This document shows positions 56,229 to 64,000 of a stretch of 64,000 nt of DNA, piece after piece; the stretch's first letter is position 1; each line of letters starts with the position of its first letter. The DNA lies in contig NZ_PVNL01000031.1 of the NCBI RefSeq assembly GCF_002994635.1, positions 25,980 through 89,979 of the forward strand, written 5' to 3'. The stretch is from Enhygromyxa salina (lineage in GTDB: Bacteria > Myxococcota_A > Polyangia > Nannocystales > Nannocystaceae). Position numbers and translations under genes: made by a program. The notes beneath the pieces were generated by a model. It saw only the letters and a list, made by a program, of their open reading frames with translations. It was not told where the DNA came from and searched no databases.

Positions 56229-59200
56229 GTGGCCTTTGATGACCAGCTCGGCGACGAGACCCAGCCGGGCATCCTCTCGTCGACCCGGGATCCGCAGGTC
56301 GGTGGGTACCCGGCCGGGTCCCGTCGCGGCGTCGAGGTTGCGATCGGTGATCGCCTGGGTGACTACGAGATCGAGCGGCGGCTCGGCGCAGGCGGCATGG
56401 GCGAGGTGTTCGCGGCGCGCTCGCTCGCGACCGGCGAGCGGGTGGCGCTGAAGGTGCTGGCCCAGGCTGGCTCGACGGCGCTGTACCGGTTCAAGCGCGA
56501 GTTTCGGGCGCTCGCAGACGTCACCCACCCCAACTTGATCGCGCTGCACGAGCTGGTGATCGCCCGCGAGGGTCCGCCGTTCTTCACGATGGAGCTCGTC
56601 GATGGGGTGCCGTTCACGGAGTACGTCCGTGGCCACACCCCGGCGGGCCACCTGCCCAACCTCGTGCGGCTCGGTCGCTCGCTCGGTCAGCTGGTCGTCG
56701 GCATCCACCACCTGCACCTCGCGCAGTGTCTGCATCGCGACGTGAAGCCGTCGAACGTGCTGGTCAGCCGCGGGGGTAGGGTGGTGATCCTCGACTTTGG
56801 CCTGGTCTCGGAGCTCGACGTCATCGACGTGGGCATGACCCGCGACGGCGCGCCGCTCGGGACCCCGGCCTACATGGCGCCCGAGCAGGCGATCGCTGGC
56901 AAGACCACGCCCGGTTCGGATCTGTATGCGATCGGCGTGATGCTGTTCGAGTGCCTCACGGGTGAGCTGCCGTTTCGGGGCTCGGCGATCGAGGTCATGA
57001 TCCACAAGCAGGAGGGCGAGATCCCGGACCCGCGGATGAAGGTCCCGGGCGTGTCGGCGGAGCTGCGATCGATGTGCATGCGCTTGCTCGCGCGCGACCC
57101 CGAGAGCCGGCCGAGCGGGCCCGAGCTGCTCGCGGCGTTCGAGCAGATGGACTTCGATCTTGGCCCCGGCAGCTGGTCGGGAGCGGCTGGGATCGGCGCG
57201 GGGGTGGGGTTGGCGGCGGGCCCCGGCGGTTCGGGTGTGTTCGCTGGCGCGTCGATGAGCTCGGGCTCGATCGCCAGCGGCGACCCACGGCTGGGATCGC
57301 GCGCGCCCTTCATTGGCCGCAAGCGCGAGCTCGCCCAGCTCGGCGCGGCGCTGCGCGACGTCGAAGAGATCCAGGCGGCGGTGACGGTGCACGTCTACGG
57401 CGCGAGCGGGTTCGGCAAGTCGGCGCTGCTGGCTCGGTTCTTGGGTCGGGTCCGGCGCAAGCACGACGCGCTGGTCCTGAGCGGTCGCTGCCTCGAGCGC
57501 GAGTCGGTGCCCTACAAGGGCGTCGACGCGATCATCGACGCGCTCTCGGTCCAGCTGCGGCGGATGCCCGAGGTCGAGGTCGCGGCCCTGCAACCGCGCG
57601 CCCTCGGTCCGCTCACGCGGATCTTTCCGGTGCTCGGCGATGTCTGGTCCAAGCCGGCGTTCCCAGGTCCGGCCGAGGCCACCGAGCTGCGCAGGCAAGG
57701 GCTCGCGGCCCTGCGCGAGCTGGTTCAGCGGGTCAGCGATCGTCGGCCCCTGGTCGTGTGTATCGATGACTTTCAGTGGGCAGACATCGACAGCGTGCGC
57801 CTGCTGAATTCGCTGATCCGCCCGCCCGACGCTCCGGCGATGCTGGTGTTGCTCGGGTTTCGTGACGACCTCGAGCTCAAGCCGGGCTCGCGCGAGGCCG
57901 TCGCCGAGCTGACCTCTGCTGACGCGCTCGAGGGCCGCGACGTGCGTGACCTGCAGCTGGGGCCGCTCGATCAGGGCGACGCGGTGGACCTGACCATGAA
58001 GCTGATGGGCGAGGCGGCCGAGCCCACGCTCGCGCGCAGCCTGGTCGAGCAGGCTGGGGCCAATCCGTTTTATCTCGGCCAGCTGGTCCTGGGTGGTCGC
58101 GCGCAGGCGGAGGGCGCGGGCAACCTCGACGAGATCGTCGCGCGGCGGCTCGTCGACCTCGATCACGCCCGGCGGACGCTGCTGGCGTTGGTGGCCGCGG
58201 CGGGCGGACCGGTGCCGATCGTCGCGCTCGACGGGGTCGAGCTCGAGGGCCCGAGCGACTCGATTGGCTCGATCATCGACGAGCTGTGCGCGCTCGGTCT
58301 GCTCACCCGGCCGCGGACCCACGATCCGCACGACCCTCACCAGCAGGCGGACACCAAGACGCTGGATCGATCAGCGTGGGCGGTCGAGACGGCGCACGGC
58401 CGGATCCGCGAGGTGGTGCTCAGCGAGCTCGAGCCGGACGAGCTGCGTGGTGTCCATGTCCAGCTCGCGGAGCTGCTCGAGCAGCATGGCGGCGACCTCG
58501 AGACCCTGGCCGAGCAGTTTGCCCAGGGCGGCGCGGCCGAGCGCGCGGCCGAGTACAGCGAGCGCGCCGCGGTCCAGGCCGCGCAGGCGCTGGCGTTTGC
58601 CCGGGCCGCCGAGCTCTACGAGCGGACCCTCGAGCTGCTGCCTGCGACCGCGCCCGCGGCCAAGCGCCGGGCCCTGCGGCTCGCGCTGGCGCACCAGCTG
58701 ATCAACCTCGGTCGCGGGGCCTCGGCGTCGGACATTCTGTTGGAGCTCGCGGTCGTCTCCAACCCCGATGAGGGCCGGTCGCTGCGCCAGCGCGCGGCCG
58801 AGCAGCTGCTTCGCGCGGGTCGGCTCGACGAGGGCCTGGACCTGAGCCGCACGCTGTTCACCGAGCTGGGCGAGCCGATGCCGCGCGGGTTCTGGGGGGC
58901 GGTCTGGATGATCGTTCGCGAGCGCGGTCGGCTGTGGTGGCGCTCGTTGTTTGGTGCCGCGAAGCTGCGGCCGGAAGCCGAGGTCTCTGCGCAGCTGCTG
59001 ACCCGACTCGACGTGATCGCGAACGTCGCAACTGGCTTGTCGCTGCAAGAGATCATCTTGACCCAGGCCCTCCACGCGCGGGCGCTGGTGCTGGCGCGCG
59101 AGGCCGGCGAGCCGCGGCGGCTCGGGATCGTGCTGTCCTACGAGTTCGTGGCCCACGCCGCGGTCGGGCGGACCGAGTCGGCCCGGCGCATGATGATCGA

Positions 59201-60152
59201 GTGCCGCGAGCTGGCCACCCGGGTCGACGACGTCGAGCTCGATCGAGCGATCGATCTGTCGGAGGCCATGGTCGATTGGTTTGGTGGGCGCATGCCCAAG
59301 GCGCGGGCCCGCCTGGCCCACCTGCTGCGCCGGATCGAGGCCTCGCCGGGGGCCGACTGGATTCGGGCCTACGCGGCGATCCGCTACGCCGAGACCTGTG
59401 TGTACAGCGGGCAGCTCGGCGAGCTGCGGCGCGAGCTGCCGCGCTGGATCATGACCGCGCGTGAGCACGGCAACCTGCACGAGCTGGCCTCGCTGCATGG
59501 CGTCGCCGCCACGGTGTCGCTGTATTTTGACGATCTCGACGGCGCCAAGCGCAACCTCGACGCCGGGCGCGAGTGCTGGGATGCGTCGCGCTACACGGTC
59601 CCGGACCTGACCCTGGATCTGTCGGCGGCCAACGTGCTGCTGTACGCGGGTGAGGTCGAACGGGCCCGGGCCGAGGTCGCCTCGGCGGCGGCGAGCGTGC
59701 GGTCCTCGGGCATGGGCCGGCTGCCGCTGATCTCGGTGTTGATCGAGCAGGCCCGCGCGCGGGTGGTGCTGTGGTCGGCCGTCCGCGAGCCGAACGATCT
59801 CGAGCTGCGCCGCGAGGTCGCGCGTGGGTGCAAGCTGCACCACAAGATCAAAGATCCCCTGCAGCTCGGCGAGGCCCGCATCAACGAGGCGGCGCTGTGC
59901 TCGATCATGGGCGACCGCGAGGGCATGCGCAGGTGCTGGCGCGACGCGCAGAGCCACTTCGAGGACAACTCCATGGGGGCGATGCTGGCGGCGGTGCGAC
60001 TGCGGCTCGCCGGCCAGACCAAGGGCCGCGAGTCGGCCGAGCTCGAGGCGCTCGGTGACGCGTACCTGCGCGAGCAGGGCATCCCCAACCGCGCGCGCTT
60101 CTTGGATCTGATCGCGCCGATGCACGACGGCCGCCGCGCGCCGGGGAGCTGA
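56229..60152 (+). CDS. Ser/Thr protein kinase fused to AAA ATPase and helical repeats
   Basis: 1307 residues from GTG 56229. The Hanks-type kinase domain spans ~44-300: GAGGMGEV glycine loop, ALKVL lysine (~74), HRDVKPSN (~165), DFGLVSE (~188), APEQ activation-end motif. After a Gly/Ala-rich linker comes an AAA/STAND ATPase with Walker A GASGFGKSA (~391-399) and Walker B CIDDFQWAD (~510). TPR-like repeats fill ~750-1290. The kinase looks active. This MalT/STAND-like layout is a known myxobacterial family that links signals to phosphorylation. No transmembrane segment is evident. Confidence 0.9.
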   Translation: MAFDDQLGDETQPGILSSTRDPQVGGYPAGSRRGVEVAIGDRLGDYEIERRLGAGGMGEVFAARSLATGERVALKVLAQAGSTALYRFKREFRALADVTHPNLIALHELVIAREGPPFFTMELVDGVPFTEYVRGHTPAGHLPNLVRLGRSLGQLVVGIHHLHLAQCLHRDVKPSNVLVSRGGRVVILDFGLVSELDVIDVGMTRDGAPLGTPAYMAPEQAIAGKTTPGSDLYAIGVMLFECLTGELPFRGSAIEVMIHKQEGEIPDPRMKVPGVSAELRSMCMRLLARDPESRPSGPELLAAFEQMDFDLGPGSWSGAAGIGAGVGLAAGPGGSGVFAGASMSSGSIASGDPRLGSRAPFIGRKRELAQLGAALRDVEEIQAAVTVHVYGASGFGKSALLARFLGRVRRKHDALVLSGRCLERESVPYKGVDAIIDALSVQLRRMPEVEVAALQPRALGPLTRIFPVLGDVWSKPAFPGPAEATELRRQGLAALRELVQRVSDRRPLVVCIDDFQWADIDSVRLLNSLIRPPDAPAMLVLLGFRDDLELKPGSREAVAELTSADALEGRDVRDLQLGPLDQGDAVDLTMKLMGEAAEPTLARSLVEQAGANPFYLGQLVLGGRAQAEGAGNLDEIVARRLVDLDHARRTLLALVAAAGGPVPIVALDGVELEGPSDSIGSIIDELCALGLLTRPRTHDPHDPHQQADTKTLDRSAWAVETAHGRIREVVLSELEPDELRGVHVQLAELLEQHGGDLETLAEQFAQGGAAERAAEYSERAAVQAAQALAFARAAELYERTLELLPATAPAAKRRALRLALAHQLINLGRGASASDILLELAVVSNPDEGRSLRQRAAEQLLRAGRLDEGLDLSRTLFTELGEPMPRGFWGAVWMIVRERGRLWWRSLFGAAKLRPEAEVSAQLLTRLDVIANVATGLSLQEIILTQALHARALVLAREAGEPRRLGIVLSYEFVAHAAVGRTESARRMMIECRELATRVDDVELDRAIDLSEAMVDWFGGRMPKARARLAHLLRRIEASPGADWIRAYAAIRYAETCVYSGQLGELRRELPRWIMTAREHGNLHELASLHGVAATVSLYFDDLDGAKRNLDAGRECWDASRYTVPDLTLDLSAANVLLYAGEVERARAEVASAAASVRSSGMGRLPLISVLIEQARARVVLWSAVREPNDLELRREVARGCKLHHKIKDPLQLGEARINEAALCSIMGDREGMRRCWRDAQSHFEDNSMGAMLAAVRLRLAGQTKGRESAELEALGDAYLREQGIPNRARFLDLIAPMHDGRRAPGS

Positions 60153-60192
60153 TCGGCCCTCGGGCGGGGCTCGAGATAGCCGGAATCTTGGT

Positions 60193-60222
60193 TGGTCCAC
60201 GCCGCCACGCTAGCGTGGACCA
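60193..60222. promoter_or_regulatory. Nested inverted repeat upstream of the acidic TM protein gene
   Basis: Arms TGGTCCACGC and GCGTGGACCA (10 bp, perfect) are separated by 10 nt. Inside, a second CCACGC copy makes a 14-bp perfect palindrome, CCACGCTAGCGTGG (60205-60218). It lies after the kinase stop (60152) and ends just before the GGAGG ribosome site of the next gene. It could be an operator, or a hairpin that controls translation or ends the kinase transcript. Confidence 0.5.
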
Positions 60223-60237
60223 TTGGAGGACTCTGCC

Positions 60238-61050
60238 GTGTCCCGCCTGCCCGAAACCGACTCCCGCCCCCACCACGCGTTTGAACACGAACACGAGATC
60301 GAGCCTGGTTGGACCGGCGGTGACTTCGAATTCGATGATGAGCCTCCGACCGCAGGGCGCGACGCGGAGCCCGGTGAGCGCAAGTGGTTGCTGCTTGGCG
60401 CCGGGATCTGCGGGTTGGTCACGGTCGGCGTCGTGCTGGCGCTGAATGTCGGCGCTGGCGCCCCCCCGACTGACAAGCGGCTCGAGCTCCCGGCGACCGC
60501 GTTCAACGACGCCTCCGCGGAGCCGCCCGCAGCCGTCGCGCCGGAGCCCGAGCAAGTCTTGGATTCGCGCGACAGCACGCTGGCGGCGAGCCTGGACGCG
60601 GCGATCGACTCACCGGATCGCCAGCGCTTTCAGGCCCCACCCGCGCCGCCGCTGCTGACCGACGAGGCCCCGGAGCCGGAACCCGAACCCGAGCCGGAGC
60701 CGGAGCCCCGACGGCCGGCGGTGGTCGAGCGTCCGGTGGTCGAGCCTGGCGCGTCGAAGTCCGCGGCGGCGGTCGAGGCTGTCCCGGCCCCGCCGAGCGC
60801 GGTCGTCAAGCCCAGCTTGGACGAGCTGCCGAGCATCGAGGACGAGGACGAGTCACCGCTGCCGAGCGTCGAGCTGGTCGGCGAGCCGGCCGAGCCGGCC
60901 GAGCCAGTGTCGCCGAGCGAGGACGACCGCGACGAGACCTTCGAGCATCCAGGCGTCGGCGATCAGGCGGCCGCAGGCGCCCAGTCGATCGATCCCGCCC
61001 CGCTCGACGACGTGTCGCGGGACGCCCTCCCCACCGTGTTCGAGCGCTGA
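60238..61050 (+). CDS. Acidic single-pass membrane protein of unknown function
   Basis: 270 residues from GTG 60238, preceded by TTGGAGG 8 nt upstream; the TTG at 60223 is part of that ribosome site. The first ~50 residues are acidic and cytoplasmic; one hydrophobic segment lies at ~51-72 (KWLLLGAGICGLVTVGVVLAL). The rest is Pro/Glu-rich, including a long Glu-Pro repeat (~142-155) and Ala/Val/Asp-rich disorder. No folded domain is recognised. It resembles the acidic-head/TM/Pro-rich pattern of the proteins at 22267 and 52934 but lacks their C-terminal domains. Confidence 0.6.
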   Translation: MSRLPETDSRPHHAFEHEHEIEPGWTGGDFEFDDEPPTAGRDAEPGERKWLLLGAGICGLVTVGVVLALNVGAGAPPTDKRLELPATAFNDASAEPPAAVAPEPEQVLDSRDSTLAASLDAAIDSPDRQRFQAPPAPPLLTDEAPEPEPEPEPEPEPRRPAVVERPVVEPGASKSAAAVEAVPAPPSAVVKPSLDELPSIEDEDESPLPSVELVGEPAEPAEPVSPSEDDRDETFEHPGVGDQAAAGAQSIDPAPLDDVSRDALPTVFER

Positions 61051-61073
61051 GCGCGGCCTCGCGCTGGCGGCTG

Positions 61074-62795
61074 TCACTCAAAGAGCCATAGCTCGACGTC
61101 ATCGCGCAGCTTGCCGGGCTCGTCGTAGGTCACCGCGTGCGAGGCCGCGTAGACCGGCACGCTCACGACCCGCGCCCCCGGGTTGGCGAGCACGCCGTCT
61201 TGATACTCGACCGTCCACTCGCGGGCGTCGGGGTCGACGATCACGCTGGCGACCAGCGCGGAGTAGCTCTCGAGCGCCGCCGGGATCGCCGGCGTATAAA
61301 TGACCACGTCGTAGGCAGCCTCGGTGATCAGCGTGTCGACAAACACCAGGTTCGACAGGAACAGCTCACCGAAGTGGGGGTCGGCCGGATCGAGGTCGAG
61401 CGCGCGCGCGTCGACGCTCCGAAATTGCCCGAGCGCCTCGGCGTTGAAGCTCAAAAAGTAGCGATCCCAGCTGTTGAGCGCCCCGCCGTGGTCGGGCCAG
61501 TTGCCCAGCTCAGCGTCGGCGGGGTAGGAGCCAGCGTGGACGAACCGCCACCCCGGCGCCCGCTGGTCCGCCGTGATCCCCATGATCTGGCTTAGCTCCA
61601 CGCCCAGCAGCGTCTCGGTGGTGTCGACGTCGTTGAGGCGCGCGGCGACCAGGTTGAACACGTCGTTGAGCCAAGACGCGGGCGCCCGGTAGTCGTAGGC
61701 GCTGCGACCCTGGCTGCCGATGAAGCTGGTCGCGTTGCCGTACGCGTCACACGGCCCGCCCTTCTCGGCGCAGCTGACATAGTCGACCCCGAGCTCGAGC
61801 GCGAACTGTTCGATCACCGAGTCGGGCTGCTCGAATAGCTGGCCGGCCGTGACCTGCTGGACGCTGCCGGTCAGCGCGGGTTGAATCAGGACCTGCCGCC
61901 CGAACTGAGCCGCGACGTCCGCGGCCGCGGTGCTGCCGTGCACCGCCAAGTGGTGGGCGCGGATCTCCTGGGCCAGCGCGACGTCGCTGAGCTTGCGGCT
62001 GCCGTCTTCATAAGCGTCGGCCCACAGCAGCATGTCGAGCATGATCTGGGCCCGGATCCCCCCGTAGCTCTCGGCCACCAGCACGACCTCGCTCGCGCGC
62101 AGGGTTGGGTGCGCGTCCAAGAAGCGCAGCAGCGTGCGCACGAAGTCGGCCGCGTCGCGGTAGCTGTTGAAGCTGGCCACGTCCATCGCCTCGGCGCGCG
62201 CGCTCGCGTCGCTGGGCTCATCGAGCAACCCGTACGAGAACCCAGTCTGACGGGCGTCGATCCACAGCAAGTGGGCGAAGCTGGTCCAGCTGTGCGGGTT
62301 GTCGGCCACCGTCGCGTCGGGGCCGGTCAGCTTGGGATCGAAGCTCGCCTCGCCCGTGTTCAGGCCCAGCAACATGCCGCTCGACACGCTTGGGCCGCCG
62401 TTGAAGAACACGACGAGCGGCGCAGGATCGAGCTGGTCGCGCGCGGGCTGGAACGCCCAGAACTGGCGCGAGGCGGTCGAGCTCATTGCCAGCGCGTCGG
62501 GGCCTTGCCCGAGCAGGTAGTCGACGCCCTCGATCTCGATGAAGCCAGCTTCTGGCTCGAGACACGCGCAGATCAGCTGGCCGTCTTCGCAGCTGCACGC
62601 CGCACAGGGCGGTGGCGGGCAGGCCTCGCCGGTCTCGGTCTCGGCCGTGTCGGACTCGCTGTCGCCGGGAAGATCGGGTCGCTCGGGCTCGGTGGTGTCG
62701 GTGCCGAAGTCGCTCGCCGTCTCGCTGGGGAGATCGTCGATCGCCGAGGACTGCGCGCACGCGCCGAGCAGCAGCGCGGCCGCGAGCGCGCGCAT
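61074..62795 (-). CDS. S10 serine carboxypeptidase-like lipoprotein
   Basis: 573 residues from ATG 62795, with GGAG upstream; ATG 62831 is an alternative. A lipobox LLGAC sits at ~9-13, followed by an acidic Thr/Ser-rich linker and a small Cys-rich stretch (CPPPPCAACSC). The core has FFNGGPSVSSG (S10 consensus WLNGGPGCSS), TGFSYG, the nucleophile motif AESYGG (~245) and SHAVTYDEP with the catalytic His near the end. The usual third residue, Asp in an LIYSGD-type block, reads VVIYTPAIP, so that Asp seems absent. Probably a surface or periplasmic carboxypeptidase, or a relative with altered activity. Confidence 0.78.
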   Translation of the reverse strand: MRALAAALLLGACAQSSAIDDLPSETASDFGTDTTEPERPDLPGDSESDTAETETGEACPPPPCAACSCEDGQLICACLEPEAGFIEIEGVDYLLGQGPDALAMSSTASRQFWAFQPARDQLDPAPLVVFFNGGPSVSSGMLLGLNTGEASFDPKLTGPDATVADNPHSWTSFAHLLWIDARQTGFSYGLLDEPSDASARAEAMDVASFNSYRDAADFVRTLLRFLDAHPTLRASEVVLVAESYGGIRAQIMLDMLLWADAYEDGSRKLSDVALAQEIRAHHLAVHGSTAAADVAAQFGRQVLIQPALTGSVQQVTAGQLFEQPDSVIEQFALELGVDYVSCAEKGGPCDAYGNATSFIGSQGRSAYDYRAPASWLNDVFNLVAARLNDVDTTETLLGVELSQIMGITADQRAPGWRFVHAGSYPADAELGNWPDHGGALNSWDRYFLSFNAEALGQFRSVDARALDLDPADPHFGELFLSNLVFVDTLITEAAYDVVIYTPAIPAALESYSALVASVIVDPDAREWTVEYQDGVLANPGARVVSVPVYAASHAVTYDEPGKLRDDVELWLFE

Positions 62796-62910
62796 CCGAC
62801 TCCGATCCCCGCCCAACGCCATCGGCTCCATGCTACCGCCAGAAACCTGCACCCAGCCAAGCCGCGCGAGGCTTGGCCCGCGCCGTGTCTGCGACTAGAA
62901 TCACCGCCCG

Positions 62911-63306
62911 ATGGGCGAGGCCGCGACCGACAAGCCGTACGAAGATCTCGACGCCGAGGAGCAGGTCGAGGAGATCATGAGCGCAGAGGGTGGCGCAGCC
63001 ATCATCGACTTCTGGTCGCCGACCTGCGGCCCCTGCATGGCCATGGCCAACGACTTCACGGCCGTCGCTGGCCAGTTCGACGCCGAAGAGGTCCGGTTTT
63101 GCAAGGTCAACACGGCGACCCACGGGTTTCTCGCCGCGCCGTTTCGGATCCAGTCGGTGCCCACGATCCTGTTCGTGCTCGACGGTGAGGTGGTCGACGC
63201 CGTGGTCGGTCGGATGGACGCCAAGCGACTCGGCAGCCGAGCCGAGTGGCTGCTCAACAAGAAGCGCCGTCGCAGCAAGGGGCTGCTCGGGCGCCTGTTT
63301 GGGTAG
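62911..63306 (+). CDS. Thioredoxin-fold protein
   Basis: 131 residues from ATG 62911. The redox motif WSPTCGPC lies at ~35-42, followed by the cis-Pro segment SVPTILFVLDGE (~88), as in thioredoxins. There is no signal peptide, so it should act in the cytoplasm on protein disulfides. The C-terminal ~20 residues are basic (KKRRRSKG). It diverges from the carboxypeptidase gene. Confidence 0.9.
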   Translation: MGEAATDKPYEDLDAEEQVEEIMSAEGGAAIIDFWSPTCGPCMAMANDFTAVAGQFDAEEVRFCKVNTATHGFLAAPFRIQSVPTILFVLDGEVVDAVVGRMDAKRLGSRAEWLLNKKRRRSKGLLGRLFG

Positions 63307-63321
63307 AGCTTCAGAGCGGCC

Positions 63322-63672
63322 CTACTTGCACGCGTCGGGCACCGGCTTGCCGCCGGCCTCGAGCGCCATGGTGAAGCCCTTCTTGAACTCCTTGCAGAGA
63401 TCGTCGCTGTCCGCCATGCCGACGCCGGAGCACGACAGGTTGATGTCCTCCGGGGTCGCCGAGCCCTTCTCGGCCGAGACCATGGCTTCGCAGCACTTCA
63501 GCGCGTTGCGGCACTCCTCCGTGTCGTTGCTCAGCCTCAAGCTCGGCTTGTCGGCGTCGGCGGTCTCTTTCTTGTCCTTGTCGCCGGCCGCCTCATCCTT
63601 CTTGTCGCAGGCCGCGAGTGACAGCGTCGAGACAGCGACGAGCATCATGATTCCCTGGGTGATTCGCTTCAT
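63322..63672 (-). CDS. Small lipoprotein
   Basis: 116 residues from ATG 63672. The signal peptide ends in a good lipobox, LAAC (~19-22), followed by a Lys/Asp-rich linker. The mature domain has five cysteines (EECRNALKCCEAM, LSCSG, DLCKEF, DACK), suggesting a disulfide-bonded helical fold. I do not recognise the family. It converges on the thioredoxin gene with a 15-bp gap. Confidence 0.72.
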   Translation of the reverse strand: MKRITQGIMMLVAVSTLSLAACDKKDEAAGDKDKKETADADKPSLRLSNDTEECRNALKCCEAMVSAEKGSATPEDINLSCSGVGMADSDDLCKEFKKGFTMALEAGGKPVPDACK

Positions 63673-63867
63673 CGGGCGCGAACATACTCGGAGATGGGGT
63701 CGCGGAGCTAGCGAAGGTCGCTCGATGCCGCGTCGCGGGCCGATCGTTGGGCGATCGTCGATCAGCTCTCAGCTTGGGCCAGGATTCTGGCTCACTTGGG
63801 GACGACGGCGTGGACTGGTCCGGCGGTTGGAAGCCAACGACTCGTCCCGATTGCGATAGGGTCGGCC

Positions 63868-64000
63868 ATGTCGTCTCTACACGAGCGCCCGCGCATGGTC
63901 GCGTGCTGGTCCATCTCGATCGCCGCGGCGTCGTCGTTGTTGTTGGCATGTCAACCGGCAGCCACACCGCCGCCCGAGCCCAACCCGACCGCTGCTGCGG
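63868..64000 (+). CDS. N-terminus of a lipoprotein, 3'-truncated by window end
   Basis: The frame from ATG 63868, with AGGG about 7 nt upstream, runs open to the window end (44 codons). It encodes a hydrophobic segment ending in a LLLAC lipobox, then a Pro-rich linker (PPPEPNP). The rest of the gene is outside the window; an inner ATG at 63895 is also possible. Confidence 0.6.
   Translation, partial: MSSLHERPRMVACWSISIAAASSLLLACQPAATPPPEPNPTAAA

Overview
The window is GC-rich (about 70% by eye) and densely coded on both strands. It looks like the chromosome of a large-genome myxobacterium, perhaps of the Nannocystis/Enhygromyxa type. This is an inference from gene style: a giant Ser/Thr kinase-ATPase-repeat protein, several proteins with AgmX/TonB-like C-termini, many lipoproteins, a type I PKS with tailoring enzymes, an alkylglycerol-monooxygenase-like enzyme, and GTG/TTG starts. 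No rRNA, tRNA, CRISPR array or intact mobile element was seen.

Region 1 (1-16.0 kb) is the edge of a biosynthetic cluster. The terminal module of a polyketide synthase (KS-AT-DH-KR-ACP-TE, its 5' part outside the window) is followed 6 bp later by a Coq4-family gene. A convergent acyltransferase gene comes next, then a sulfotransferase fused to a DUF1214-like domain. A five-gene minus-strand operon completes the region: zinc-type alcohol dehydrogenase, polytopic membrane protein, front-end-type desaturase, halogenase-like flavoprotein and delta-9-type desaturase. Three of its four junctions overlap by 1 or 4 nt. A halogenated, sulfated or desaturated lipid-polyketide product is possible but unproven.

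Region 2 (16.2-30.3 kb) holds envelope and signalling genes: lipoproteins, a diacylglycerol-kinase-like lipid kinase, an S46 dipeptidyl-peptidase and a TM/AgmX-type protein. It also holds an ECF sigma factor gene overlapping the gene of an 1818-residue FecR-VIT-VWA-TPR membrane protein, which is the most unusual regulatory unit here. Region 3 (30.3-44.4 kb) contains a small winged-helix candidate, two uncharacterised proteins, an AGMO-like oxygenase divergent from an alpha/beta hydrolase, and a tandem pair of paralogous membrane proteins coupled to an AgmX-like protein. It continues with a RecA/KaiC-like ATPase with a Met-Pro-Gly head, a PolX-PHP DNA polymerase, a metzincin lipoprotein and a dual-specificity-type phosphatase.

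Region 4 (44.4-52.9 kb) is a polymorphic toxin locus: a 2249-residue SpvB/RHS protein with a C-terminal restriction-endonuclease-fold toxin, a start-stop overlapping HEAT-like immunity gene, and an IS3-family remnant. Region 5 (52.9-64 kb) contains a Pro-rich membrane protein divergent from a stand-alone FEN-type 5'-3' exonuclease, the kinase-ATPase, another acidic TM protein behind a nested inverted repeat, an S10-like carboxypeptidase lipoprotein, a thioredoxin, a small lipoprotein, and the first codons of a further lipoprotein cut by the window end.
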